NCBI GenBank assembly: GCA_037042185.1
Contig: JAXQJY010000025.1
Span: 620,001 to 684,000, forward strand
From: Sordariomycetes sp. S80-01Y
Lineage: Eukaryota; Ascomycota; Sordariomycetes
DNA: 64,000 nt
Direction: 5' to 3'
Numbering within the stretch: position 1 is the stretch's first letter; every line of letters begins with the position of its first letter. Shown here in pieces: positions 46,243-57,314 of the stretch. The notes under the pieces were generated by a model that searched no databases, was not told the origin of the DNA, and saw nothing but the letters and a program-made list of their open reading frames with translations. Both the position numbers and the translations under genes were made by a program.

Positions 46243-47000
46243 ATGCTGTCCATCTTGCGCAAGGCCCGTCTCAAGGACAAGGAGATGCGCATCCTGATGC
46301 TGTGAGCAAACTTGCCTTGTGTTCGACTTTTAGGCTGACATTTCAACAGCGGTCTCGACAACGCGGGCAAGACGACGATTGTTAAGAAGATTATGGGCGA
46401 AGATGTGAACACCGTCAGCCCCACGCTGGGGTTCATCATCAAGACCATCGACTACGAAGGGTATGTGCAGCCCCAGGTCCTTGACATCAGATGGTTGATA
46501 AACTAACGGTGCTGCCAGGTACAAGTTGAACATCTGTAAGAGCACAACTGCCTGACCTTGACAATGATAGACGCTGATGAGGAGATGCAGGGGACGTCGG
46601 CGGCCAGAAGACCTTGCGGTCGTACTGGAGGAACTATTTTGAGAAGACAGATGCCCTGATATGGGTGGTTGACGCCACGGATCGTCTACGCATCGAGGAC
46701 TGCCGCGATGAGCTCGCCGGGTTACTACAAGAAGAGGTACCGCCCGTCCGTCTTATCCCTTCTACGCACTAAGCTGATGGAGTTAAGCGTCTCTCCGGCG
46801 CGAGCCTTCTGGTCTTTGCCAACAAAACAGACGTGGAAGGTTGCATGACGGAGCAGGAAATCCTCACAGCCCTCGACCTCAACTCAATACGGACCCACCG
46901 ATGGGAGGTCCTTCGCTGCAGCGCCATGACGGGCAAGAATCTGAAGGAAGGTCTGGCGTGGGTCGTGGAAGATGCGAAGAAGAGACTTTTCCTCTACTGA
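46243..47000 (+). CDS. ARL2 small GTPase
   Basis: ADP-ribosylation-factor-like GTPase of the ARL2 type (Alp41/Cin4), which acts with tubulin cofactors in microtubule assembly. Five exons: 46243-46301, 46350-46460, 46519-46535 (17 nt), 46591-46736, 46788-47000. The product is 181 residues, the standard length. Motifs are GLDNAGKTT (P loop), [15 protein letters not shown] (switch I), [18 protein letters not shown] (switch II), NKTD and CSAMTG. The start MLSILRK and the lack of an N-terminal glycine fit ARL2, which is not myristoylated, better than ARF. The third exon is a microexon required to keep YKLNIWDVGGQ intact. Confidence 0.95.
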
Positions 47001-47685
47001 GAAGACCAATGATGAAAATTGAGCGATCGACGATGCCGATGTTGACACTAGCATGAAATCGACGGCATCGTCCCGACAACCGCGGGTCTGGAGCATGAAC
47101 TCGCCTATGGGACGTCATGGAGGCAATACTGGGAAGAAATAGAGTTCAAGGCAAAGTGGAGGACAGGGAATGAGGCACTGAGAGAGCGAAGTCGGCGGCG
47201 CGGGGTTTTGGGTTTGTCGCGAGGCAGACGCGCGGGTTGCGTGCCAGTGTAAACAAACCTCAGACTCCGGGTCGGAGCTAGCTGCAGTGCTCACAGATAC
47301 GGCAGTACTGCGTAGAGGGCGTCAGAGTTCCTACCAAGGTTCCAATGTCTTAACGAGGGCAAGGAGCTAATATATGACGAGAAAAAGCACCAAGACACAG
47401 CATGAGTTATATTATCGTAGCGTTGCATTCATGTCATGGCAGGTGCATCCAGACTGCTGGGGGGGGAGGGAAGAGAGCGTCCCTGGTGCGCGTTTCTAGT
47501 CTAGTTGCGACATGGTGCTTGTTGATGGACAGGGGTGTCCCCAAAGCCGAGAGAAAGCAGCATCATAACCTCATCCCACCTCCACGACACCACCACGACA
47601 ACAACCACTTCCCGTCTCTGCGGCGCAATTGACGCCTGTCCTACCATTTTGTATCCTCAATAGCTGGCAGAGAACTGCGGCCACC
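47001..47685. other. Intergenic region upstream of the DUF4045-like gene
   Basis: 3' flank of ARL2 and promoter/leader of the next gene. The ATG at 47686 has a strong CCACC context. No other feature seen. Confidence 0.5.
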
Positions 47686-50600
47686 ATGTCCGACGAAGTC
47701 TCCCAGTTCCTCGAGTCTGTCGAGCGGCTGCGCGGCCAGCAGATCGAAGAAGACGAGGTCCGCGCCCGCGAGCTTGAGGAGTACCTGGCGGCCAAACGAG
47801 AACGACAGGCCCGGCGAGAAGGTCAGTTTTTCTCATCCCTATTCTATTTCCCCCACCAATGCAGACCACGGCCCACACTGCTCTCACCTGCGCCTGACTT
47901 CAAGTCTGGCGTTGCCGCGGCGGCCACGTTGGACAGCAGATTCACCTCGCGCCACGACAACCAAAGTTTGCTTCTCGTAGCCTCGCAACTCAATGCAAAG
48001 CCCCTGTAAACACGTTTCTGACTCTCTGGAACCTTCAGAGCGCGCTAGGTCCATCTCACCCCAGAAAAGCTCACCTGCAAACACGCCCTCCCCGCGTTCG
48101 AGCCGTCAGTACAGCCAGTCCACCTCCACCCGTCTCACCGAACCGCCGCAAAAGCTCGACACCCCAGCCACCACCGCTCGCGCAGAACCCACCGAGCCCC
48201 AGTCCGAACGAATACGCGAAGCCTCGACCGGCCTCGACGGTGATAGCGACGCAAGTATGCTTTCGTCTCCCACAAAGGAGAACGAGTCTCCGGATGATGT
48301 CAAGCGGACGCCACCGGCCAGATCAGGGACCCTTTCGTGGCAGCGCCGGCCGCAGAGCAGGGGCAACACGCGACCTTTGAGCATGCTGGCCGCACAGAAT
48401 GCGACCCAGCGATCTCTTGGTGTGTCACAGGACAAGGAGCCAAGTTCAGCTGAAGCTACGGAGACGGCTTTCTCCCGGGATCAAATTGCACAAAACCTGG
48501 GGGCCAAGGACCCTTCTTGGTTTCGGCAGACGTCCGATAGGGGGCTGGGGTCTGCTGCGTTCAGGAAGAACCAAGTCGAGGACGAGGAGAGATCTGACGT
48601 TGCGTCTGGAAGGGCTCAGTTGCCCGGCATGTCGGATGCTTCTAGGGATAGATCTCCGTCAGCTGCCAGTGCAAGCACTGCCATCTCTGGACGAGGCGGA
48701 CTTGCTTCACCCCTGCCTCTAGACAGCGCTTCGCGCTTCGAGCCTCCCACTGAAGAGCCACCTCCAAGCGAAGAACTTCATGGCTCCCCAACCGGTCGAC
48801 TTTCCCCGAGCCGCTCTACATCCCCAACGAAAGGCATGGGTGGCTTTGTGCAAAGTGCCATGCTGAAGCGCTCTGACAGTGTCAAGCGCTGGAGTGTGCA
48901 GACTCCTGGGCTCAGCCGAGCCGATACTGTCACATCGAACAGGGGAAGCGTGTATGGGCGAGAGCGACCGACAAGTATTTCCTCACGCGAGCACACCCGG
49001 TCGCCGGCTTCAAGCAGACCAACTTCCCGGCATGGGAACACAAGTGGTGATGCGACACCTAAAGCTTCTCAAGCTGGCTCACCAACCGAATCCGAACACA
49101 ACAAGGAGGACGCGGCACTGCCAGTTAGCCCCTCCAAGACGATGGACTCCCGCCGGTGGTCTCCGACAAAGTCAAGCTGGCTTGACAGTGCACTCAACAA
49201 GCCCGAGTCGCCAAAGCCGCAGCTCAAGCCTTTCCAAACTCCAGAGCCGTCATGGAAAGCGCAATTGAACAAGACCAAGGCCGACAAGACCGGAAGCGAA
49301 TCTACCCGCGGACCGTCCGCATCACACAAGCATCAAGTCAGTATCGGTGGACTCATGAGATCTTCCCCTATGGGGGCGGGAGTCAAGTCCAACACCACTG
49401 ACCTGGGTGGTATCTATTCTCCACCCGCCAGGGGTAATAGGCCCTCAATGGGACACCGACCATCACCCAGCTTGTCAAGGTCTACCACCGATCCAAGCGA
49501 GGACAGAGAAACCAACGAGGCATCTGAAGCCCCGGCGCAGCCCAAAGAAGAAGACGCTGCCGAGGAGACTGCTAAGAGGGCTTCTGTGGCTAGTCCACCT
49601 GCTGTCAAGCCCAAGCCGGAAACCCCGCCGAAGAAAGACTTCAGGTCTACGCTGAAACCACGGCCAGCGGACAGCGGAGCGGATAAGAAGGCTGAGCCCG
49701 AGTTCAAAAACGCCCTAGGCAACCTGCGACGGACCAAGACGCAGAATTACGTTGCTCCAGATGAGCTCAAGGATAACATCATGCGAGGCAAAAGCGCTCT
49801 GAATACCACCGGGGGGCCACAAAAGTCCGTCATCAAAGATGAGTTCAAGGACGCAATCCTCAAGAAGAAGGGAGATTTCAAAAAGGTTCAGGAGGAAGGA
49901 AAGGGCGTCACCCGAACACAGACTTCAGCCGCAGAGAAGCCTGTTCCGGAGGGACTCGCTCGTCGCGCCGAACTAGGGAAACCTGTTGGCTTTAAGCGGG
50001 ACGCCGAGCTCGTTTCGCAAGGGCTGCCCAAGAAGGGCGAGTCGCCAAAGCCGACACCTGCTCCGAAGAGGATCTCAAGCCAGTCCAGTGTTGGCACAAG
50101 ATCACCTTCAGCCTCTGACAATCCCCCCTTGGTGGTGGAAAAGCCTACGAGGGTGTCTACTGAGCCTGATGTGTCCTCGTCTCCTTCACCTCGGCCGTTG
50201 CCAAGCCTGCAGAAGGAAACAAGCGCTCCCTCAAGGCTTGGTCAAGGCTCTGGCCCTGGTGGAAAGCTTGCTGGTCGTTTCAACCCAGCCTTGGCAGGGA
50301 TACTTGCTAGGGGCCCTCCTTCTATGGCCACTGAAGGTGGCAGAAGCCCCGGCGCCTCTAGCACTGCATCACCAGCTGCGGATGAGCCTACGAAACCCGG
50401 GCCTCAGCTGACACACATGACCAAAGGTCGAGCGCGCGGGCCTAGAAGGAAAGCGCCAACAACCGTGGCAACGTCGCAACCCGCGTCATCGCCTGTGAAG
50501 GAAGACCTCAAGCCGGAGTCAAAGCCAAGTGAGACCGTGCCGCGAGCATCTCCAGTTCAATCTCCGAAGCCGGCAGTCCGATCTCCACCTCCGGAAGCCG

Positions 50601-52535
50601 TTGCTCCTCTGAAGATCGAAAAGGCCAACGGAACGACAAGTGGCACTAACGATCAGCCGGTACCTCTCTCGATCCAAAAGCAAGTGGCCAACAGAGCAGC
50701 GTCTCGTGACAGCCCTGCTCCCCTACAGACTGGCAGCAACATGAATGACCGGGAGCCCGGGTCCGCACCTAGGCCGCTCCCACTTCGTCGGCAACCTACA
50801 AGCCCTGAGAAGCCCACTGCTGAGCCTTTGTCGCCCATCAAACCTCACAAAACAGGAGGCGACGTCTCACAACCTGGCTCACCCAAGAAGCTTGATGTCA
50901 AGCGTATGTCAAAGTTCTTGGATGACTCAAACGTCGGTGACCCAAAGTCGGACACTCCCAGGGAGCCCGTCAAGCTATTTCACCAGCGGACTGGGTCGAG
51001 GTCGCCCGTGAAGAAGGACGTTACCCCCGAAATGGAGGCTACTTCGCCTACCAAGGTAGACAGCGAGCCAGTGGCTTCTGTCAGAGACTCCATGTCTCGA
51101 TACGGCAGTGCTGTAAAGTCACCAACACCACCCTCGAAACCATCCTTTGACAGGGACTCGCTGCCCAGCATGTCCAAGCCCAGCACGCCCAAGCCGCTAG
51201 GAGCTCGAGCCCTACCGAGCACCCCATCGCGCAGCCCGGCGAAGTCAACGGCAGTCGACTCACCAGCACCATCGCCGCGCAAGCAAGGAAACGAACTCTC
51301 AAACCTGCTAACGGACTTCTTCGGCTCTGATAGACCCAAAAGTGAGCTCAAGGTGGACCCTGCAGAGCTTCTGGCAGCTCGTCCCGGGGACGGTGTTAAG
51401 ATTACGACCCTCGGCATGCAGATGTTCCAGATCTCTGGGGATGGAAAGAAGTTGCCGATCCTCGCTGGCAATGAGCGTACGTTGTTCGAGCGCGAGATGT
51501 ATGTTTGCATTCATGAGTTCGAGAACGAGATGCGCAGGAAGCAGCTCGCCGTGTACTTTTGGGTTGGCGATGAGGTTTCAGAGTCAACTGCTGAAGACGC
51601 TCAACTATTCGCCCAGCGAGAGGCCAGGTCACTAGGGACAAGGCTCATCAAGCTGTCTCAAGGCAAGGAGACATCTGAGTTCTTGCAAGCTCTGGGCGGC
51701 ACCGTCATCAGTCGCCGCGGCTCAAGCAACAAGTACGACTCTCTCGCACCCAATATGCTCTGCGGTCGTCGCCATCTCAACCAGGTCGTTTTCGACGAGG
51801 TCGACTTCACGGCAGCCAACCTCTGTGCCGGCTTCCCCTACCTCATCAACAGTTCCGGGAAGTGCTACCTCTGGAAAGGCAAGGGCAGCAACGTAGATGA
51901 GCTGAGCTGTGCCAAGCTCACCGCCATGGAGCTCAGTCTCACCGGCGAGATCGTTGAGTACGAGGAGGGTGGTGAGCCCGACTCTTTCTGGGATCTCTTT
52001 GAATCCAAAGCCAAGCCTCACTCTGCGGATCACTGGCGGTTGAAGCCCAACTTTGGGAAGTACGGCAGCAGACTCTTCTGCTCAGACGCCGACTCTCGCC
52101 AGCAGGTAAGTTCCATTCCTTGTTTGTGACACGTGTAAATAACGAGCGCCCCAGATCTACGAAATTTCTCCCTTCAACCAGGCGTCCCTCTCGCCTTACT
52201 CAATCTACGTCTTAGACGCCTTCTTCGAAATATACATCATCGTCGGCTCCCACGCCGGCACCGCCTTCCCGTCCTTCGCCAACGCCCTCAACTTCGCGCA
52301 GGGCTACGCCATCCTCGCCGCGGGCATGGAAGACCGGCCCTTCGTGCCCGTGTCCACGGTGGTGCTGGAAGGCGTGCCGCGGGACTTGAAGCGCGTCTTC
52401 AGGAAGTGGGACGAGAGCGTCAGCCCGACCGTGGTGCGGGAAAAGGAGATGCCGACCAAGGGCGGCGGGCTGAGGAGGGGACGCAGCTTGAGGGTCGTGC
52501 CGCTCACCCAGGCTCTCCAGGCGCTTAGCGAGTGA
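47686..52535 (+). CDS. DUF4045-like protein with C-terminal gelsolin-type repeats
   Basis: Large fungal protein, probably linked to actin. Three exons: 47686-47821, 48039-52105, 52155-52535; introns are 217 and 49 bp. The product is 1527 residues. It opens with a charged helix (VERLRGQQIEEDEVRARELEE), followed by about 1050 residues of disordered Ser/Pro/Lys-rich sequence carrying motifs such as RRWSPTKSSWLDSALNKPE and SKHQVSIGGLM-like blocks that typify DUF4045 proteins. The last 400 residues are folded and gelsolin-like: MFQISGDGKKLPILAGNERTL, YFWVGDEVSESTAEDAQLFA, LYLINSSGKCYLWKGKG-like block and IYEISPFNQASLSPYSIYVLD. The family is fungus-specific; actin binding is inferred from the gelsolin fold. 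Convergent with the zinc-ribbon gene. Confidence 0.88.
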
Positions 52536-52952
52536 TCGGACAGAGCGGGTGTGCGAGACAAGTCCCGATTTGCAGGCGGACGGGTGTTCTTTTTTTTTTA
52601 CTCCTTTCTTGTAACGAATTTTACGGATGTACGTACACGAGAAGGCGGGGAGTTATTGTTAGAAAAGGGGCGCAGCGGTTGCATGAGAAAGGGACGACTT
52701 ATACGAGGTGTATTCATTTATCCTTCCCCTTTACGTAATAGCGAGCTCATATAACACACCGTTGACTTTCGGATCTTGTTTGATGAGCATCTGAGCGTAG
52801 CCGGAGAGGGGGATTAGAGCAAACGCGCGACCTGTTGACTTCAGGGGCCATGAGAGCGCGGTGCTTGAGAACGTATGGATACTTTCATCACTGCTCAAAC
52901 ACTACTGTCAACCAATGCTCCCATACCACGACATTCCCAACAGCCGTTCTGG
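52536..52952. other. Convergent 3' intergenic region
   Basis: 417 bp containing the 3' flanks of the DUF4045-like gene (+) and the zinc-ribbon/coiled-coil gene (-), including a poly-T run at 52591-52600. No gene seen. Confidence 0.5.
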
Positions 52953-55900
52953 CTACCCACCAAACCCACAGTTGCTCTCCTTCTCCAAATCCGTATTTAT
53001 CACCAAGTCGTCCTTGCCCCTCATGTGCAGCACAATCGTCAACCCCTCAATCCCAAACTCATCGCAATCATGTCTAGCCAGTGTCTCGCCCACGCCAACA
53101 TCTATCCTTCTCGTCGGGTGCGACTGTGCCAGTGCCCCCTGTGCCAGTGCCCCTTGTCGATCGTCCGTGGTGTGGTGAGAAGCCGCGTAGGAGGCTGCTT
53201 CGTGGTGCGAGGAGATTTCGGACTTGAGCTGCTCGACCTCCGAAGAGAGGTCCATGCACCGCGCACGCTATTCGCAAGTGTGATCTGGGGGCAGCACCGG
53301 TCGCGGGTTATGGATGGTAGAGAGATTTGCTTCTTTGCGAAGAATGTCCTGGCTGAGCACGCTTGATTGACGGTGACCAATGAATTGACGACGAGATTGG
53401 AGAAGATCTTCCGCGCTCTGCCTCGCAAGAGAATGCTCGAGATCACGCAGGCGCAGCCTTGAGGGAGTTGAGAACGACTGGTCGATATTTTGATCATGGC
53501 CATGTGCTTGATTGCCGTGGGAGGTGATGACATGCTGGGCGTTGCCCGTTTCTCCTTGATCAAAGACTAGACAGACTCCAGCTGATTCGTCGTGGGTGCT
53601 TGATGTTGCTTGAATAGCCTGGCTTGGGTGGCAATGCCCGCAATCATCGCCTTGTTCAGTGTATCCCTTGAGCTGAGTCTGGGTAGGCACGCGACTCAAA
53701 CTGTGGCGCCATTGAGGTACGGGGGAAAGTGGCTTCTTGGCCATATTCTGAACAATTGGTTGGTCAACCTTCCGTAAGTGTTGCCGCCATTGGGGCTGTT
53801 CGGACCTCTTTGCATCATGAGTATGCTCATCCTTTTCATGAGTCACCTTTCGCAGGGTGTGGTCGACCCATGGCGCCTTAGTAGCATGATCACTGTGCAG
53901 TTTCTTCTCATGCACAGGCTTTTCGATACGTTTCAGTCTTGGCCATTTCTCAGGCTTTGGCTCTGCAGAATCATGGCCTTCGTGATGCCGCAACTCCTCA
54001 AAGAGTCTGCAGTCCCTGTCTTTCGAGATTCTAGTCATCTCGTTTGTCGAGTATCTCGGCCTGACCTGGATACCATCGTCGTGGACCCAACGGATGGTGT
54101 TTCCAAGAGTATCGTCTCGGCTGCTGGTCCTGTTGAGCCATGCTTTCGGTGATGGTGGTTTGAACCTCGGTGACGCCGGTTTTGAAAGGGCCGTCTTGCG
54201 AGTCTGTTGTGTGGAGAAAGGCACTTCTGTTGCTGGAAGCTCAAATGTCGGAGTTTGTGGTCGCCATGAGTAGCTTCGGTGCCAGTCTTGAGCGCGTGAC
54301 ATCAAGTGGTCACCTACGGCTGGTGATTTTGGGCTAAGCTCTACATCGACCATGGGATCTTGAAGAAGGCTGTGTCTCGCGAGGCGCTGCTCCACGCCCA
54401 ATTGATCCACGGAGAGCGAGTGTAGACGTGATCGAGTTGGCTGCCTTTTGAGCGAAATTTTGTTGTCGATATCAAGCTCATGTAGTTCGAAGCAGGTTGG
54501 CTCGCCAACTTCGTCGTCTGCCAGAGAATGGACGCGATGGCCAGCGCTCTCTGAAGACTGTGCTTGTTCTTCCTGGGGTTCCGAAGCAAGTGTTCTGCGA
54601 GATGCAACTGTTTCCCCGTGGAGACTGCTCGAGCCTGCAGCAAGATGTTCGAGGATGTGCTGCGAATTATAAAGGTCCTCTCCATGATGGTACAGCTGAT
54701 GGATCTTCTTTTCCAAAGGATCTTCCATGGAGTCAAGACAGTCCCTTTGGTGGCCTCTGGCTGAGCTTTTGGTAGAAGAATCATCGCGGGACACTAGTTG
54801 CTCAGGGACACTCTGTTGACCGGAGTCGTCTCTGCTGTAAATCCGAGACTCACGTTGATCTAGTGCTGATGAAAGAACTAGGCGCAGCGGGCCCTCATGC
54901 GAGTACCCCATGTGTCTTCTTGGTACGCAATTTGATAGATGGGGAGATCCTTTTGCTTTCGCATTCATGTTTGAAGTTGTTGGGGGCAAGGCCCCTTTGT
55001 TGCGGTCCGCCTGTATGAAGGGGTTCTTGGCTACATGATCTGATATGTCAACGCTAGTCTTTCTGCGTCCAGGAAGTCCATTGTCAAGTCCCTCGAGAGT
55101 AGAGGACATGGGCTTAACGGGATCGTCGCGCGCCTCACTGCGGATGCTCACCCGAGGCGTTGAGGCACCATCATTAGATCTGTGTCGATGTGGATGAACT
55201 GCAATGGGCACAGTTGTGACCGGGTAGTGGGGGGCGCTCCTGTGCTCCGTTGATCCGCATCTGCCATCTCTGAAGCTTTCAGATTCTGTAATGTTTCCAA
55301 GCGACGGCGGCTCGAAGGGAGATTTCTTACTGCACTTCAGGCAGGAATCGTGACCACATGAACCACACTCCTTGCGATCAGGAACCATCAGATGGCAGGC
55401 ATGGCAAATCTTCACTTCCAGCTCGGAACCATGACGATGGCTGCTCCGGGCAGAGTCCTCAGACAGCCAGCCAAGGGGGGGTCTCACGCCGTACTCTTCA
55501 AACAGATCACGAGCATCCTGGCGGCGAGTATCAGAATTGGCGGCACTCGATCCTTGACTTTTGGGATGGGCGTATGGAGGATTGCATATTGACTCTTGTC
55601 GACTGATGCTTGATATACCTGTCCAATTGTGCTGACGCCGTTCGGGCCGCAGTGGCTGTTGCTTCTTGCTCGATTGCTCTCCGGCCAATAGCCCTATTAA
55701 AGAAGCAGGTCGAAGGATGTTGCCGTTATGCTTCTGTAGAGGTGAGTGCTGACTCTGGCCCATATGAAGCTGCTCAATCTTCGCTTTAGGCGGCTCCTCT
55801 TTCGGACCAGTTGGAGACGCCTCGCTGTAACTGTGGTGGGTGTAGTCGACCGAAGGTCCACTCTGCTCCCCAAGGAGCAAGTTCCTCGAAGCAGGTTTCG

Positions 55901-56141
55901 CGAAGCGCTGTTGTTCTGGACGTCGCCCCTAGCCAAGCGTCGTGCTTTCGCGTTCCCTCCCAACAGCAGAGTGCGGGTGGTCTTCGCTGGCGTCGGTTCG
56001 AGTGGAGAGCTGCCTCAGTTGTTGGATGCGGGACCCAACGATTCCAGATGGGATTCGTTCGTCTTGGACGGCATGTTGACTTTGCAAAGAGGCGGTACTG
56101 CGGGAGTGTGAATGGGAGAGGCTAGAAAGTGAGTGCACCAT
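52953..56141 (-). CDS. Zinc-ribbon and coiled-coil fungal protein with two internal TAGs
   Basis: One reading frame runs from ATG 56141 to TAG 52955-52953 (1063 codons). It is interrupted only by TAG at 55931-55929 (codon 71) and TAG at 53270-53268 (codon 958). The longest uninterrupted part alone would not begin with a good ATG. The protein is mostly disordered (Ser/His/Arg/Gln-rich). It has one likely zinc ribbon, CHACHLMVPDRKECGSCGHD followed by SCLKC, at about residues 240-270. After the second TAG a short coiled coil follows (MDLSSEVEQLKSEISSHH). I do not recognise a named family. Continuity of composition and frame across both TAGs indicates a single ancestral protein. Either the gene is decaying, or the TAGs are recoded (see findings). 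Confidence 0.65.
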
Positions 56142-56550
56142 GGTGACGTGAACGATGAGTGTAAGCGATGCTGGCAAATTGATGTCAACAACGGCCAAAG
56201 CGACCAGTTACCAACGAATGATGAGAGGTATTAGGAAAGGGCTTCGCATCTTTTCGCGGTGAGGCGGTGAGGAAAACAGGTGGATGTCGAGGAAAGACAG
56301 GAAGGTTCGACACGCCTCGAAGAGTTCGAGACCGAAACCGCCGCTGAAACATTCTAGCACCTGCTTCAACTCAGAAGGAAAGTGCAACTCCTCGCAATGG
56401 GCACGTATTGAGTCCCGCAGTTAATCAGCAGGGTTAAGGAAGCCAGACTTGGTGATCATGTCATGACATCTATCATTTGTCCGACACGGTACTAGTTAAG
56501 AGGATAGGAAAGTAGATGTACAAAGGAGCGCATCGCTTCTATTACCACAC
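56142..56550. other. Intergenic region
   Basis: Between the ATP synthase delta gene (3' end) and the start of the zinc-ribbon gene, both on the minus strand. It is the promoter region of the latter. No other feature seen. Confidence 0.5.
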
Positions 56551-57314
56551 TTATTTAACGTGGGTAGCAAGAGTCTCGAGAACCTAATACGATCAGTATG
56601 TCGCCCTTGTAGATTTGAGAATCGTCACTCACCTCCAACTCAATCTTCGCCTCGGCAATGTCCTGCTCGCTTCCGCTGCCGTTGGCGACCTTCTGGGCCT
56701 CGGCGATCTGGTTCCTGATGGCGTCCGCGCTGAAGTCTTCGAGCGCGTAGCCCTCGGGAGCGTTGATGCTCATGGTCGAGTCAGGCTGGACGGTCGCGAA
56801 TCCACCAGAAACTATCATCCATAATCAATATTGCTGCTCGGTGTATCAATCAACTCGACTCAGGGCGGACGTACGGAAGAACTGCTTGGCGCCACCAGAC
56901 TCCTCAACAACCTCGACCAGGCCAGGCTTGAGCTGCTCAATCGAGGGAACGTGGTTGGCGAGGACACCCATCTCGCCAGACTCCGCAGGGATGTTGACCT
57001 GGACGACCTCCTGAGACTTGTAGATGGACTGTCGTGCGGCAATTAGCTCTGATCCTGGAACACTCGCGCCACCGCTTCGAAAACTCAATTGAATCGCGCA
57101 TCGGTTGGGTCGGGGTCAATTGCGTACCTGGTGAGGCAGAGACATGCTCAGCTTGATCTGTGTTTGGTCAGCAACCAGAGCTGGGAGATGAGGAGACGGG
57201 ATCGTGGCATGCCTTGTCAGCGACGGCCTCAGCGTAGCCTCGCCTTTGGACGGGGGCTCGCATGACTGTAGGGCGAGCGCGGACAGCCGCGCGGGCGAAG
57301 CGAGAGGCGAACAT
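56551..57314 (-). CDS. ATP16: ATP synthase subunit delta, mitochondrial F1 central stalk
   Basis: Part of the rotating central stalk of F1Fo ATP synthase, with gamma and epsilon (bacterial epsilon homolog). Five exons: 57314-57213, 57157-57128 (30 nt), 57028-56875, 56811-56633, 56583-56551. The product is 165 residues ending in TAA. It begins with a clear mitochondrial presequence (MFASRFARAAVRARP, then RRGYAEAVADK). Mature blocks are IKLSMSLPHQ, VVQVNIPAESGEMGVLANHVPSIEQLKPG, FFLSGGFATVQP and NAPEGYALEDFSADAIRNQI. The first intron has a GC instead of GT donor (AAG|GCATGC) and a CTGAC branch; all other introns are GT-AG. Length and motifs match fungal homologs closely. Confidence 0.95.

Noticed and set aside
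4216-55931. Genetic code with TAG read as sense throughout
   Set aside because: Other genes in the window end normally at TAG (flavoprotein at 29654-29656) with nothing protein-like beyond, so a general reassignment is unlikely.
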